Below are positions 11,447-23,299 of a DNA stretch of 64,000 bases, piece by piece. The DNA is from Hippasteria phrygiana (lineage: Eukaryota > Echinodermata > Asteroidea > Valvatida > Goniasteridae). The first letter of the stretch is position 1. Every line of letters starts with the position of its first letter. The DNA lies in NCBI GenBank assembly GCA_037893225.1, contig JAZGUH010000526.1, forward strand, positions 1-64,000, read 5' to 3'. Made by a program: the position numbers and the translations under genes. The notes under the pieces are model-generated. The model ran no database searches. It was given only the letters and a program-made list of their open reading frames with translations, and was not told where the DNA came from.

Positions 11447-12170
11447 AAAAGCGGTTGTATAAAAGTTTACCACTTTCAATCTTAAGTAATTATTTCTGTC
11501 ATATACATAAACTTTGGACATGATGTATATCTGGGATCTCTTTTGTCTATTGTAAATGAGGTGAAATGTAATACATGTACTGATGCTGGCTGTAAAATGT
11601 AGAGATGTACCAGCCAAGAGATTATAGTGATTGTACAGGTAGTCACATGTGTTTTTAAGTTGATTGGCATATTCTGCATTTTTAAAATTTGGATTTTACA
11701 GATTATAGTATACCAATTACAGTACATGTACTTATTTTTAGATACATTTTGTAAGTTATTTTTTATATTTTAAGTGTTTCTTTTGCAAGTTTCTTTGGTA
11801 ATGTAATTACCCCTTAGGGTGCATGCAAAATCATATTAAAATTAGAGAATTTGGGACTGTTAGGGTTACTGGATTTACACACATGTGCCCAACCTAATGG
11901 CTCGACATACAACATTTGTACAATAAGCAAGGAATACAGTTAGTGTATTTCATGGCTTAGCAAGGAATTTTGACTTGTGCGCATGTGTACATCCTGTAAC
12001 TAAGAATATTTTGCTTATTACTGGGTTACCACAGAATATCTTTGCTAGTTCAGTTAACACAGAAAGTGCAGAGATTTAGCAGATTCCATGAAAATGGGCA
12101 CTGGAATTTAAAGGCACTATAGCATAAAGGTCACGCACAGTGCACCGTCTCGGAGTACAGGTTTGTTATT
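11447..12170. repeat. Duplicated segment, copy 2
   Basis: Second copy of 9199-9850, with the same internal order. A small TTAGGG-type MITE (about 11804-11875) interrupts it. Confidence 0.75.
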
Positions 12171-12465
12171 TAAATTCATTAACAATAAAAAGCACAAAAT
12201 GTCTACACATATATGCCTATCATAAAGAAACACATTTCTCTCAATGTACACATACACAGGTACATTTGTGGTAAAAATTAACTCTTGAAGAAATTCTGCT
12301 TTTCTAACGAGATTGATGAAGTCTGCATAGAGAAGTCAATTGTTTCTTACTGTAAGTCCTTGTGAACTGTCCAAGCAATGTCACGTCAGATATATCTATG
12401 GGGGAAAAATTGCTGAGAGGTTAAAATCACACAAAACAAACAGTATTAATTGAGACTAGTTTACA

Positions 12466-12880
12466 CAATAGAGTGTGATAGGTTGACCACAAAATCCAAA
12501 GTGACAGGTGAAAATACGATACTTCCTGGGCACACTGTATAGAAGCTACGTCATGTGCTTCATGCTATTTGATGAAATTACTCTGACTAGGCTAAGCTGG
12601 TAAACCACAATAATGTGGTCTTGTGAAGGAAAATTAGGCAATTCAATCAGCAGTAATTTTCTATTACTAGTTGATGACCAGAATAATAATGAAAAATTTG
12701 CCCTCAACTTTGTGATCAATGTATCATTCACATTGCTATGGGGTACAAACAAACTAAAGAGTATGTCAGTAGACTAGTCAGAATTTGGTAACAAGACGTT
12801 TAAATAAGTAATTTTTGAGGTCGCAAGATTTGCACGCTCTATGGTGAAAGAATTTTTCTTAAAAGTTTGTTTTTATTTCT
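12466..12880. repeat. Dispersed repeat, copy 2
   Basis: Homologue of 1-600 without the 169-bp MITE. 12880-13605 shows nothing further that I can name. Confidence 0.75.
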
Positions 12881-13605
12881 TTAGTAGGAGTGGTGTACTG
12901 GAATGTTCAGTCACAACTTGGCTAGGCTGTGTTTTAAAAAGCATGTATATTGGCAGTAAAATTATTTTTAGTTAATAAGACAAAATCTCAGCAACAAAAG
13001 AAAGAAATACAAGGGCATCTGGATGTCACTGAACTCTTATGTACTGTACAGTGCGAGTCAACACAATAATAAGCAATATTCTCAAGATGTTCATACATTT
13101 TATGGTAATTAGATCAGCACACGAATCCAAGCATGATTCTTGAAACCTACACCACCAGTCTTCAGAGTTGGAGTCAAGTCCTTACAAGCCCAGTCAGAAG
13201 TCCTTTCAAAAAGCCAGTCACAAGTAACTGGATGAACAATGACAAAGGAATGCCTTTGTCAAAGCTCATTTGAATAGCTTGTGATTGGGATTAAGACTAG
13301 GGGGCTTGTGATGGACTCGACTACATCTCTGGCAGTCTTGGAGATGAAGCATTGTTACAGCTATTGTTTAAAAACAAGAACTGTGATAGTGTTGTGTACC
13401 GTACGTGTACTTAGATTGGTGTATGTATACAAGTAAATGTGGAGATAATTTTAATTAGGGTACAAAAGCTTGAATATTTGAACTTTTTGTGTATCAAGTC
13501 AGTAGGAATAATCAGATCTTTACAACTGAAAATACAATGAGTATTATGCGTATTTGTGTCCTTGATTCATGACATCCTTAAGTTGACTCACTGGAAGTCA
13601 AAAGT

Positions 13606-14046
13606 CTGTAGATATCTGTAAACGATATCTGTGGCTAACGAGCAGATAGTCTGCAGACAAAGGCTAGACTTCAATATTGATTCTGCAGAGAGTCAGTAGA
13701 AGTCTGCAGATATCTGTGAACAGTCTGTGGTTGCTAACAAGCAGCCAGGCTGCAGACTGAGGCTAGACTTCAATATTGATTCTGCAGAGAGTCAGTAGAA
13801 GTCTGCAGATATATGTCAACAGTCTGTAGTTGCTAACAAGCAGCCAGACTGCAGACTGAGGCTAGACTTCAATATTGACTCTGCAGAGAGTCAGTAGAAG
13901 TCTGCAGATATCTGTGAACAGTCTGTGGTTGCTAACAAGCAGCCAGGCTGCAGACTGAGGCTAGACTTCAATATTGATTCTGCAGAGAGTCAGCAGAAGT
14001 CTGCAGATATCTGCACACAGTGGCTGCTAATGATCAGCTAGTCTGC
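13606..14046. repeat. Minisatellite, about 4 units of 119-120 bp
   Basis: Each unit contains GTCTGCAGATATCTGTGAAC, TTGCTAACAAGCAGCC and TAGACTTCAATATTGATTCT. The first and last units are diverged; the middle ones are nearly identical. Confidence 0.92.
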
Positions 14047-14294
14047 AGACTGCATGTCAAAGTTCTATAATTTGTAAAGTCCTGTTAAAATTACCATGTG
14101 GTGGTTAAAGCAAGTAGTTTGTTCAACTTTGTAATGTGCGTACTCTACAGGTCTGCAGAGTAATGCAACTTTCAACAGCAAATTTGATGTTGAGAAAACA
14201 GAGAGAAACAAAAATCCTGTTCTAGTAGTCTGGTTCCTTGACCATACTTTAGACAAAACGTAACAATTCATAGTCTAGAACTAGACTATTTCTA

Positions 14295-14482
14295 ACAATT
14301 GTTTGCTGACAATCATTGGAAAATGATATAAATTTCCACTTTTCTTGAAAACGACAGCACACCAGGTGCCATGATTTCACCGGGTGCTTGGGACTGCTGT
14401 TTACTTAGTCTATTGTACAGTATTTCGTAAAAATTCAGTAGTTTTTTTTTTTATGTTTGCAAATGATGTATAATACCTTTAA
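14295..14482 (+). repeat. Dispersed repeat family (three copies in window)
   Basis: Shares TTGAAAACGACAGCACACC, GGTGCCATGATTTCAC and TTTGCAAATGATGTATA with 62245-62452 (same strand) and, inverted and more diverged, 29498-29646. Probably a small non-autonomous element. Confidence 0.75.
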
Positions 14483-16710
14483 CACTGACATCTGGGACAT
14501 CAGTTTGTAACACACCACCCCCCTTTCCAAAAACAGAAAACTGCCTATTCAACTTTTTTAGCAGCAACAATTTTTTTAATGACCTTTTTGTCCCCTAAAT
14601 TTTTAGAAAGCCTTTCTTTATAGCTTTTTTAAAACATCTCAAAAAATTCCCAAGCCATTTAAAAAATCAGGGCATCGAATATTGGTTCGATCTAATAATA
14701 ATACTGCCCACCCCCCAAGAACTTGAGAACGTTGCACTGCCTGGTGTACATGCATACTTAAATGAATACTTGCCACAGTTCTTTATCTCGGTTTAAATGC
14801 CGACTGGTTTATGGACACACTTGTGACTACATTTTGGCCAATCAGGATATTAAAGCTGTCCAAGTCATTCATGTATGTGGAATACAATGGTAAGTTTATT
14901 ATAACATGCCAAAGATAATAAATACATACAGTATAGAAATATGGGCTGTTTGTGAGTGATAAAATCGAATGCCATGGGAATCATCAAGGGAAGCTAGTGT
15001 TACTGTGTCATGAGTAAAAACAGTCCATTTATATTTTATAGCACCGGACTCCTCCAATTTTAATATGATTTTCCGCACACCCTACGGAGTTAGGGTTAAG
15101 AAAATAAATTAGGCCTTTTACATTCATATATACTTTTGGAATACAAAAAGTCTGAGAACTCCCACCCCCACCCCCTACCCCGCCCCCCGACAAAATGTTT
15201 CCAATACATGTGCTATCTGTTCACTGCCATGCATAGACTTTACATCGGATCTCCGGTTGCTATGGGTATAGTACTTTGGTAGCTATGGGATACTACTGTT
15301 TTGGTCATGGGCTAGTCCTTTTGAGAATGAGCAGCGATGTAGTTGTAACTGATGGTAAAGGGGTTCTTGGCAGAGACTGGAAAATATATTGAAACAAGGT
15401 AGTTGTAGTTAGAGTTCAGCTCAAATTTTTTTATTGGTTTGGCTGTACAATGTACAAAATTTCAATAATTATATACAGGCACTTATACAAAGCCCGACAA
15501 AAATGACAGTCAGTTTACTCAGTCAATCACTGACCTGCAATTAATAGATAAAATAATTTTGAGAAACATTTCCAATTTGGAATATATGTAAATACATGTA
15601 TATGCACAATCAAAATAAATCAATATGTGTATCTTCAAACTCACTATTTGCAATTGAGTCATTTTTCAATTCTTCATTCTACAGCAGGAAATATTGGTCA
15701 GTTCTGTATAAAAATACACAGAGCTGAGAATAAATGCAAATCTCAACATGACTGTAGTCATTAGTTAGGAAAGCATACCAACGTCTTACAATAATGCATT
15801 CAACATGATACTTTTACATGTACATGTATACATAGTGCAAATTGTTGCAACACATTTCAGGCCGCATTGGTAATATACATGTATACAGAATTGTGTTCCA
15901 GTTAAAGAACTACTTATCAACCCTGCTTCAGATTACGTTCAGTATATTTCCAAAGAGTCAATTTCAAAGAGATATTTCCAAAAGTCAATTCAAAAATAAA
16001 AGATTTGGTTTTATCCTTGGCGGATTCTAATATGTGTATCTAATGTAAGAAATACGTCAACCTCAGTCTTTCTTATAAAATAACAAAAAATAATGTAATC
16101 AAAATTCTAGAAAATGCCATAGAGGTAACTTACCAGTTGCCGCAGCTCTTGCTCTCATGCCCCTTGCCAAAGATGTTTACTGAACTCTGTGTATATAACA
16201 GGATCACGGACAAGGACGGATACAGAGAACAAGATTTGATATGGCAAAAGCTCAGATAGGTGTTTTCTGTTGAATGTCGGATTGACCACTACAAGTTAGC
16301 TATCTCAACAAGTTAACTACAAAAAAATGCTAAGAATGTGGATATTTCACAACAATCATGTCCGCTTTTTAAATCGCATTCTGCAAATTCCGCATGCCAT
16401 TGATGACTATCACCTGCTTACTAAAGAGGGCGCTTTTGCGTGTTACTGCTTATTTTACATCCTGAACAGAGGGCGCTATTTTATGTTAAATAGGTGCCTG
16501 GCAGCGCATCACAGTCTGGCTGGTCACATAGTAATACTAGAGAATACCATGTGACACCTAAGCCAATCAAGAGACAGAATCAGCGTAGTTCATGGTGTTA
16601 TAAAGTTACATATGAATACATGAGACAATGAATGCATTACTATGTGGGAAAAACCCCCACTGAAATGGAAAAGGACAAAACAAAAATTCATTGTATTTCA
16701 AGAGTATTAA
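14483..16710. other. Unassigned intronic sequence
   Basis: Lies in the intron between CRPPA exons 8 and 9. Contains C-rich runs (14515, 15165-15190) and one TTAGGG-type MITE at about 15042-15098 (GTTAGGGTTAAG). No supported gene. Confidence 0.5.
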
Positions 16711-16971
16711 TTAACCCTTCCTCTCTCAGTGCCAAAATGGAGCCAAATACCTATCAAAACCTATCGAGTAATAGGTTGTAATGCAAGCTATGAGAGAGGG
16801 AGGGGGTTGGTTTTTTGATAGGTTGTGATAGTTATAGAGTACCGAAGTGATGACGTCAATCAATGCAATGTTTGGAACCAGAATACATTCTAAACTGCAT
16901 GTGTTTGGAACCATTGCCACGGCAACTGATGTCAGACATCGGTACTCTATAACAGTAGGAGAGTTAGGATA
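16711..16971. mobile_element. TTAA-type MITE (CTCTCTCAG family)
   Basis: Begins TTAACCCTTCCTCTCTCAG and contains AATGGAGCCAA and TTTTTTGATAGGTTGTGATAG, as in the copy at 24987-25138. This copy carries an extra inner palindrome-like insert near 16840-16955 (AGAGTACCGA ... TCGGTACTCT). Confidence 0.7.
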
Positions 16972-17116
16972 CACAAATAAAAATATACTTCTAGAAAATG
17001 GCAAGATTAAATTGAACTGAATTACGCAGAGTTTAAGCTGACTTAAAAGCACAAATAATAAATAAGTATGTGCACATGTGTACAAATATATTCTGGTTAT
17101 CATCAGTGTGTGTAAC

Positions 17117-17290
17117 AAATTAGTTGACTTTGCAAGAGTTCGAACCAACGACCCTTACATTGGTGAGTCGAGTGTTCAACAAAATGATCTGACCTGACCA
17201 AGCTGAAGTAGGTTCATCATGTCTTGCTTGGAACAAGTGCCAAAGAGTCACTGCAGGGGATTCGAACTGGGATCTCACATTTGCATGCCA
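17117..17290 (-). mobile_element. tRNA-like SINE fragments
   Basis: Two minus-strand B-box-like motifs (GGTTCGAACTC at about 17150 and AGTTCGAATCCCC at about 17265) with neighbouring tRNA-like arms. Degenerate; exact family unclear. Confidence 0.45.
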
Positions 17291-17689
17291 AGTGTTCAAT
17301 GTCAAATTTCAATGTGGATTCGGAGTTGAGTGAGGAGAGCGCTCTAATCCTGCTCAGAGACAACGAAGAGTTGTCCGGTCATCAGAGGATTCCTGTCAAA
17401 TATCAAAGCAGCTGCCATCTCACAGGCTTTTGATTCTGTCTCTCGTTCCTATCAGGAGAAAGCGGAAGAACAGTGTGACAAAGACAAATTGGAATTAGAA
17501 GTCCGACTGCACTGTGCATGTGCAGTAGGGCAATCACTGTCTACTTATGGATAAACTCAACTCAATTTTGTGCACAAGTCAATGGGATCAATCGATTGAT
17601 TGATTCATCAATAATTATTCAATTGATTAGACGACATTTTTTTCCCTTTTCCCGATGCAGTGTATGAAGCACTGTATGCTCAGTGCTTT

Positions 17690-17816
17690 CCAAGAGCCTG
17701 TGGGGAAAAAATTCACAGGCTTACTCGACCGGGCAGGACTCGAACCCACGACATCCTGCTTACTAGTGCAGATGTCTTAACCACTCGACCACCGAGCTAT
17801 GGCGAGCTTGCCGGGG
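17690..17816 (-). mobile_element. tRNA-derived SINE head, minus strand
   Basis: Reads on the minus strand GGTGGTCGAGTGGTTAAGAC (A box) and TGTCGTGGGTTCGAGTCCTG (B box), with a clover-like anticodon arm. No CCA-ready mature tRNA ends are evident, so a SINE or tRNA pseudogene is more likely than a working tRNA. Confidence 0.65.
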
Positions 17817-18587
17817 TCGGCTGGCCGATTACAATCCAATGTAGCAGCAGGTACCGCGTAATCAGTGTGAAGATGAATTAGCGGCGGGGATGATCTTTAA
17901 AAAGTCTTCAAATTTACATCGCCCCAACACAAATTCCATCTTCATACTAATCAATTGATGGATATATGAATCGATTGATCGATTGATTTGTTAGGTTTAC
18001 CCAGGGTATGCCCAAACAGTAAAACCTCTGGCGGATTGCAATACTGCAGTCTTAGCCGGCTGGCTTAGCCAGTCCGTTATTAGCCGGCTATCGCTCTTAG
18101 ACGGTCTTGGATAAGATGCTAAACTTTGCAATAAGCCAGTCTTTACTAAGCCTGTACGGAGTAATACATTACGAACAAACACTCCATGGTTACCACGATA
18201 CGGCACAAAATATAAATCGGTAGGCCTACCCGTACCCACTATAGTTAATTCGTACATATAATTGATACCGGAGGAACTGCATTATCTGATTCAAATCACA
18301 CGAAATCAAATCTGTCAATTGCAAGATTTATCGTCAAGGAAATCTGTATTTACGATACAAGCCCGTGTCGTCATATTTATCTAAAGGGTCCAATCTATCC
18401 CGAAAAGTCCTCTCTCGACGCAGTGCTCTTCTAATGTAAATCATTATTAACTATCAACTGAAAAGCCAAGTCTTGGGAGCGATTCAAGAGTACTAATATT
18501 TCAATATCAAGTCCATCTAATAGAAGAAAATCATGCCCAGCTAAACTTACAGACCGCTTTAAGCCAGCCCAACCCAGGCTAAATACT

Positions 18588-19492
18588 TTAAAGGAAACAT
18601 GATTTAGGATTTATATTGCATTATTCCTGCTTAAAACAATAAAGTATTATCTTGACAATGATATTTTGTGTCCAGAGACAATTATTTCCCAGATTAAATA
18701 TGAGAAAAATATTCTTGAAAATGTTTGTCCAAGCTACTCCTCCCCCTGAGTGGGACCCTCATTAACATAAGTGTGTGACGTAGACCAAGGCACATTACAG
18801 ATTCTGCTCGAGCCGGCCCCATTTATCACGCGTATGCATTGAGTGTACATTCTTCGTCCAAAATCTAATAAAAAAATAGTGTTTTTCGGCCATGCCGACA
18901 AAGTGTGTGGCTGCTGGGTGCAGCAAAACAACGAAGGCTGGAGTAAGCCTTCCTTTATTTCCAACTGATGCGAAATATCGGAGAATTTGGACGGCGAAAG
19001 TGAAGGTGACAAGAGCGTTATGTAGCGACCACTTTGAGCCGTCGTGTTTCGATACTGGTATTTTCAAATCATAGGATGACCATTAAAAATATGCTCAAGT
19101 CCACTGCCATCCCAACAAAGTTCCCAGATGTGAGTAAGGTACAGGCGAAAGCAGTTAAACGGCCCATTCCCCGAGGAGCCTTCGCTAAAAGGGAGACAAT
19201 CAGGGTAAGTTCGATGTTAGTTGTTGCAACTTACGAAATTGCACGTGTAGACCTAGTGTACGTGTCCAGTCAATCCATGAATTTCGGTGCCTCGGTCTAC
19301 GTCACGAACAGCGCCCTCAATTTGAGTCTCAACAAATTCCAAAAAGGGGGGGTAAATTTTTGGGCGGCAAATAATCACACTAAAACTTCACTTGAACCAG
19401 TTTGGCTTTTAATTTACATTTAATACATATAAATGAATATATTTATGAAATATAATGTGATCCGGCCAGTTTGAGAAGCATGTTTCCTTTAA
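18588..19492 (+). mobile_element. TIR element carrying a THAP-domain exon, copy 1
   Basis: Ends in 14-bp inverted repeats TTAAAGGAAACATG. Internal sequence near each end (TCCAGAGACAATTATTTCCC; ATAATGTGATCCGG) matches the copy at 50499-51428 in inverse orientation. It carries the first exon of a THAP protein. P-element transposases start with a THAP DNA-binding domain, so this is probably a deletion derivative of a P-like transposon. No clear target duplication seen. Confidence 0.7.
18892..19204 (+). pseudogene. THAP-domain exon (P-element-like transposase), frameshifted
   Basis: Starts MPTKCVAAGCSKTTKAG, giving the first Cys pair of the C2CH THAP zinc finger, and contains ALCSDHFEPSCF (second Cys and His). 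The frame stops after FDTGIFKS; the rest of the domain, with the STAIPTKF motif that parallels the THAP AVPTIF, continues in another frame to a GG|GTAAGT donor. Compared with copy 2 it has lost a segment of about a dozen codons before ALCS. Not functional as it stands. Confidence 0.75.
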
Positions 19493-19795
19493 GACTGTCT
19501 AAACATTTAGACCGTGTCATTGCAATGGTTTATAGACCGTCTGACAGCCAGAGCTTTAAGATCGGCTAACGCTCATAGACAGATTTAAGACCGCTTACTG
19601 CAATCCGCCCCTGGTTTCTGCTGGGGCCTTGCACACACTACAAATGAGTATAATGAAATAAGTATAATGGAATTATAATGGAATGTACATGAAACATTAC
19701 CATATATGGGAACAAATGGCATTCCAAGATTGTTTTCAGTTGAAACATGAAACAATCCAGGCATTCTTTGTTTTCAGAACCTCCCTTCCTCTTAC

Positions 19796-20020
19796 CTTCT
19801 CCTGAGTAGACGTGTAGACCACAAGAAACACATACACCCTGCCAGGTTTTCCCCGAGCAGCTAGTCTCATGGCAAGCCGCCTGTAGAATCCCAATGTCCT
19901 GTCATCATCATTCGACACATGGCACATGCATGCAAGGAGGCCGCCGTGGCTTGATTTGGAGACTAGGGCTTCCAGGCTCTGTGTGCATTTCATGGTCACC
20001 TCCTCATTGGCAGGTTTCAC
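19796..20020 (-). CDS. CRPPA: CRPPA exon 8 (C-terminal domain)
   Basis: A 225-nt, 75-codon phase 0-0 exon. Acceptor CATTCTAAG|, donor GAGAAG|GTAAGA. It begins VKPANEEVTMKCTQSLEALV, then has GGLLACMCHVSN and RVYVFLVVYTSTQEK. The start is a GTG valine codon after the splice site, not an initiator. It parallels the human region from VSVHFLDFKLVPP to LLYGLLISYP, but is longer because of an RRLAMRLAARGKPGR insert. Codon use and splice signals look like a real exon; family assignment relies on the joined frame with exons 7 and 9. Confidence 0.78.
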
Positions 20021-20184
20021 CTTAGAATGAAAAAAGGAATAGAAAGACAGGTGGTTATTACCTGTATTTACCAGTCTTCAAAATGCTTTCAATATTACTA
20101 TCCTCAAATATTCTGAGAAATAGGCTACCCCTGGATCATTGAGGTGGTATGGGTAAATTGTCAACCGCATGGTTTGAAAATGGA

Positions 20185-20607
20185 TAGGGCTGTCCCGAAT
20201 ATAGTGAATATTCAGATAGCTTTTTGCCGGTTTGAATATTCGAAAAAAATATATATATGCACGTACAGATACGACTAATTCTATTTTAACCCTTTCAGCC
20301 CCGCATTGTTTATTGGCATGCAGCCTGTGGTGACCACATTGTTCACACACTAAGCACTTCACGGTCGACTATAGTCGCCATTGGGGCTGAAAGGGTTAAT
20401 AGAAAAGTTACGGCGCTTTCTAATATCGATCTCCGCATGTAAAACACCGGCGTGCTTTGCATGCAACTTTTTTACCGGCGCGGCATGCAGTTGCAGCAGA
20501 CGCCTGAAAGACTTGATCGGCGAGTATCGAATATTCAAATATTCGGTCACGGTCAAGCCAAGTCTCAAATAATCGAATACTAAAATATTCAAATATGAAC
20601 AGCCCTA
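20185..20607. mobile_element. hAT-type MITE with near-perfect 8-bp target duplication
   Basis: Ends TAGGGCTGT and its inverse, then AT-rich GAATATTC-type subterminal sequence. Flanked by AAAATGGA (20177-20184) and AAAATGGC (20608-20615), a 7/8 match to an 8-bp duplication as hAT elements make. Holds a nested TTAA MITE. Confidence 0.82.
20286..20399. mobile_element. TTAA-ended MITE nested in the hAT MITE
   Basis: 114 bp with perfect ends TTAACCCTTTCAGCCCC and the inverse. The TTAA target and CCC start suggest a piggyBac-type mobiliser. Confidence 0.82.
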
Positions 20608-20890
20608 AAAATGGCCTCCCGGATGCGACCACTTGTGAATGGTGCACTGAATTGTGAATAAAACACCCCTATTAACCTATAACTCAATGGTGCATAGCCA
20701 CGCCCCTTCGATAATGCTAACAAATTTTGTATGGGAATTTTTCTTGTCTTAGCTTTGGCACATTCCACGCAGAATAATAGTTGATGTGATTGAACTACAT
20801 GTATACATACTACACAGACTGCACTAATGTAACTCTATTGTGACAGGCCAATTATCAAGAGTGATTTACCAAATTTACAAAGCCTTTTGA

Positions 20891-20961
20891 TTCAACCCTA
20901 ACGGTCCCAAATCCTCAAATTTTAATAGGATTTGGCATGAACCCTAGGCAGTTAGGGTTAA
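20891..20961. mobile_element. Miniature GTTAGGGTTAA element (several copies)
   Basis: About 70 bp: AACCCTAACGGTCCCAAATC ... GGCAGTTAGGGTTAA, with core AAATTTTAATAGGATTTGG. Similar copies at about 11804-11875, 15042-15098 and 36786-36856. Confidence 0.65.
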
Positions 20962-21029
20962 CAAAATCTTCCACTTGAGATCATACAGAATGATTTTGGT
21001 GATTTACTGATATCAGTCTGCACCGTGGA

Positions 21030-22605
21030 CTGTTCATAAGGCTTTGACGGGAATCCGTTTAACATGCTCTGGTGGTCCTGATAACATAACTGCCCGTTTC
21101 ATTCGGGAATATTCCATCGAACTGGCAACGCCACTCACTGATATAATTAATTTATCATTTCAACAAGGAAGAGTTCCGAATGACTGGAAAAAAGCTATTG
21201 TGATCCCTGTCCCGAAGACTAATCCCCCTTCAGTTGAGAAATTGAGACCAATTTCTCTTACCAATCATTTTGCAAAGATTGCGGAAGGTTTTATTGCACA
21301 ATGGGTGTTACAAGATATCGCACCAAAATTTGATCCATGTCAATTTGGTAACAGAAAATTCCTATCTACAAATCACTATTTAATAAATATGTTACATTTG
21401 CTGTATGAAGATGGGGATAAACCGAAATCCACTTCTACTGTAATTATTACCGACTTTGCCAAAGGCATTTGATAGAATTGATCATACCCTGGCTATCACA
21501 AAACTCATTGACTTGGATGTTCGCCTCTCTATTATCCCTTGGATTACTGATTTTTTGAGTGCTCGCCAACAATGTGTTCGATACCATTCAACATGTTCTG
21601 ATTGGTCGACTCTATATTCAGGTGTTCCACAAGGAACTAAATTAGGCCCAATTATATTTTTAGCGATGATTAATGATGTTAAGCTTGATGGTAATAATAT
21701 TTCTACTTACAAATACGTTGATCTGTCAATAGTAGAATGCAGAAACTTCTCACAACCGTCAAATATTCAAAATTCAATAGACAGTCTTGTTGGATGGTGC
21801 GACCAAAATCTAATGAAACTTAATCCATCCAAATGCCTCCACATGAATGTTAGTTTTATGCGAAATCCACCCATTTGTCAAACATTTTCTATTGGTGCTC
21901 ATAACCTTGTAACAGTGACTCAAATGAAAGTGTTAGGAGTAATTATTCAAAATGATTTGAAATGGGATAGAAATGTTGATAACATAGTTAAACGGGCTAA
22001 TAGTAAGATTCACATGTTACGTGTGCTTAAATGTCACGGTCTTCCATCTCATGACCTTATGACGATTTATACATGTTTTATTAGACCAATTACTGAATAC
22101 GCTGCTCCAGTGTGGAATGGGGCACTGACTAAACAACAGATAACTCTTATTGAACGAGTGCAGAAGAGATCCCTTAAAATAATATTGGGATCAAATTATA
22201 CAACTTACGATGATGTTTTAACTAATTGTAACTTACAATCTTTAACTGATCGAAGAAAATCGTTGTGTGTGGCTTTTTATAAAAAAACATCAGAGAGAAC
22301 AAATCAATTTAAACAGTTCATTCCACCCAAAAATAATACTAGGGTCTTAAGAAACAACTTAAAAATTTCCGAAATCCGACAGGACAGTACAGTACAGGAC
22401 AGTACAATACCATACTTAATTAAATTACACAACATGGAGCAATAATGTGGTTAAATAATAATATATAATATTGTGTTTCGTACTGTGCCTTTTTTAATAG
22501 TTTAATTTATTTTTAATTGTAATTTTTATTATGTAAATCCATTATAATTCAGTTATAACTGTGAGAATGGATCAATAAACCAATATGAAAAAATAAATTA
22601 AAAAA
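21030..22605 (+). pseudogene. Non-LTR retroelement reverse transcriptase, 5'-truncated and broken
   Basis: Two overlapping frames (21044-21472 and 21456-22445) together cover most of a CR1/Jockey-like reverse transcriptase: GPDNITARFI, LRPISLTNHFAKIAEGFI, GVPQGTKLGPIIF and a C-terminal thumb (TRPITEYAAPVWNG-like). A frameshift falls at the DFxKAFD catalytic loop (about 21460-21470), and the usual YVDD is reduced to YVD-L (21714-21722), so one catalytic Asp is gone. A short AT-rich tail follows to about 22605. Endonuclease part absent. Dead copy in the intron between CRPPA exons 7 and 8. Confidence 0.85.
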
Positions 22606-22878
22606 CCAATTCACTAAAATCTTAACTTAATATGGCATAGAACAGTTCTGAAAGCTGCTCCGTTGAACATGTTTACAGTTCAGGAAATAGTAAAAATGTC
22701 AATGACACTTTTCACATTCTGTTTGACACATTGGGTTATTTTGCCATCACGTACAGTTCATGACAACACACGACATGAGTATTATCTTTCAGATAGAATC
22801 ACCATTAGAATTTTTCACTAATTCTAAAACACAAAGCACACGCTTTGATAAAACTTTAGTTTCTTCATGACAATACCA

Positions 22879-23284
22879 TTAACCACTTCAACCCGGATGA
22901 CGGCTATAGCAGCGGCGTGAGGCGAGGCTACTGGGCTGGTTGACGCCTAAAGCCACAATCCCACACGCAAATTGCATGAGACCAATGGGCCTGTTTTCGC
23001 GTATTGTAGATGTACATTCCAGCACGTACTGCACTATTCATCATTCAGCTGTGGCTGTGTGGGTTTCACAGTGATAGAGTTTGGTGAACTATATTGTTCT
23101 TGAATTGGGAGTGTAATGAATAGAATGGGGATTTCATTCATACTCCCTGTAAGATACCTTGGCCGCACCGCCCTCAAAATCCCTGCATGCCAGCACTTTA
23201 TCTGCGGCCTGCTTGCCTAGTCACTTGTCGGGTGCTCTCTGCACCGCCCTCTATCGGTAACAGTGCCCGGACGCAATGGGTTAA
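22879..23284. mobile_element. TTAA-ended MITE (CCCGGAYG family)
   Basis: Left TTAACCACTTCAACCCGGAT, right CCCGGACGCAATGGGTTAA. A related left end with ACTTGCGTACGGATGATGCC lies at about 11252. The 22605-22879 gap shows nothing notable. Confidence 0.7.
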
Positions 23285-23299
23285 CCCTTTTAGCTTCAT

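Larger units (their letters stand above)
18026..19613. mobile_element. hAT-like element interrupted by the THAP element
   Basis: Outer ends share GGCGGATTGCA in inverse orientation; the right end read inward is CAGGGGCGGATTGCAGTAAG, a typical hAT terminus. Sub-terminal AGACGGTCT / AGACCGT motifs recur on both sides. The THAP element (18588-19492) splits it. Next to its left end, 17996-18020 matches the 3' end of the retroelement at 35.7 kb. Confidence 0.6.

Noticed and set aside
13606..14046. CRISPR-like array
   Set aside because: Units of 120 bp are repeated entirely, without unique spacers: an ordinary minisatellite in an animal genome.
16090..16200. Minus-strand exon with donor ACTG|GTAAGT inside the intron between CRPPA exons 8 and 9
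   Set aside because: Its phase does not fit between exons 8 and 9 and no open frame resembles CRPPA or another family.
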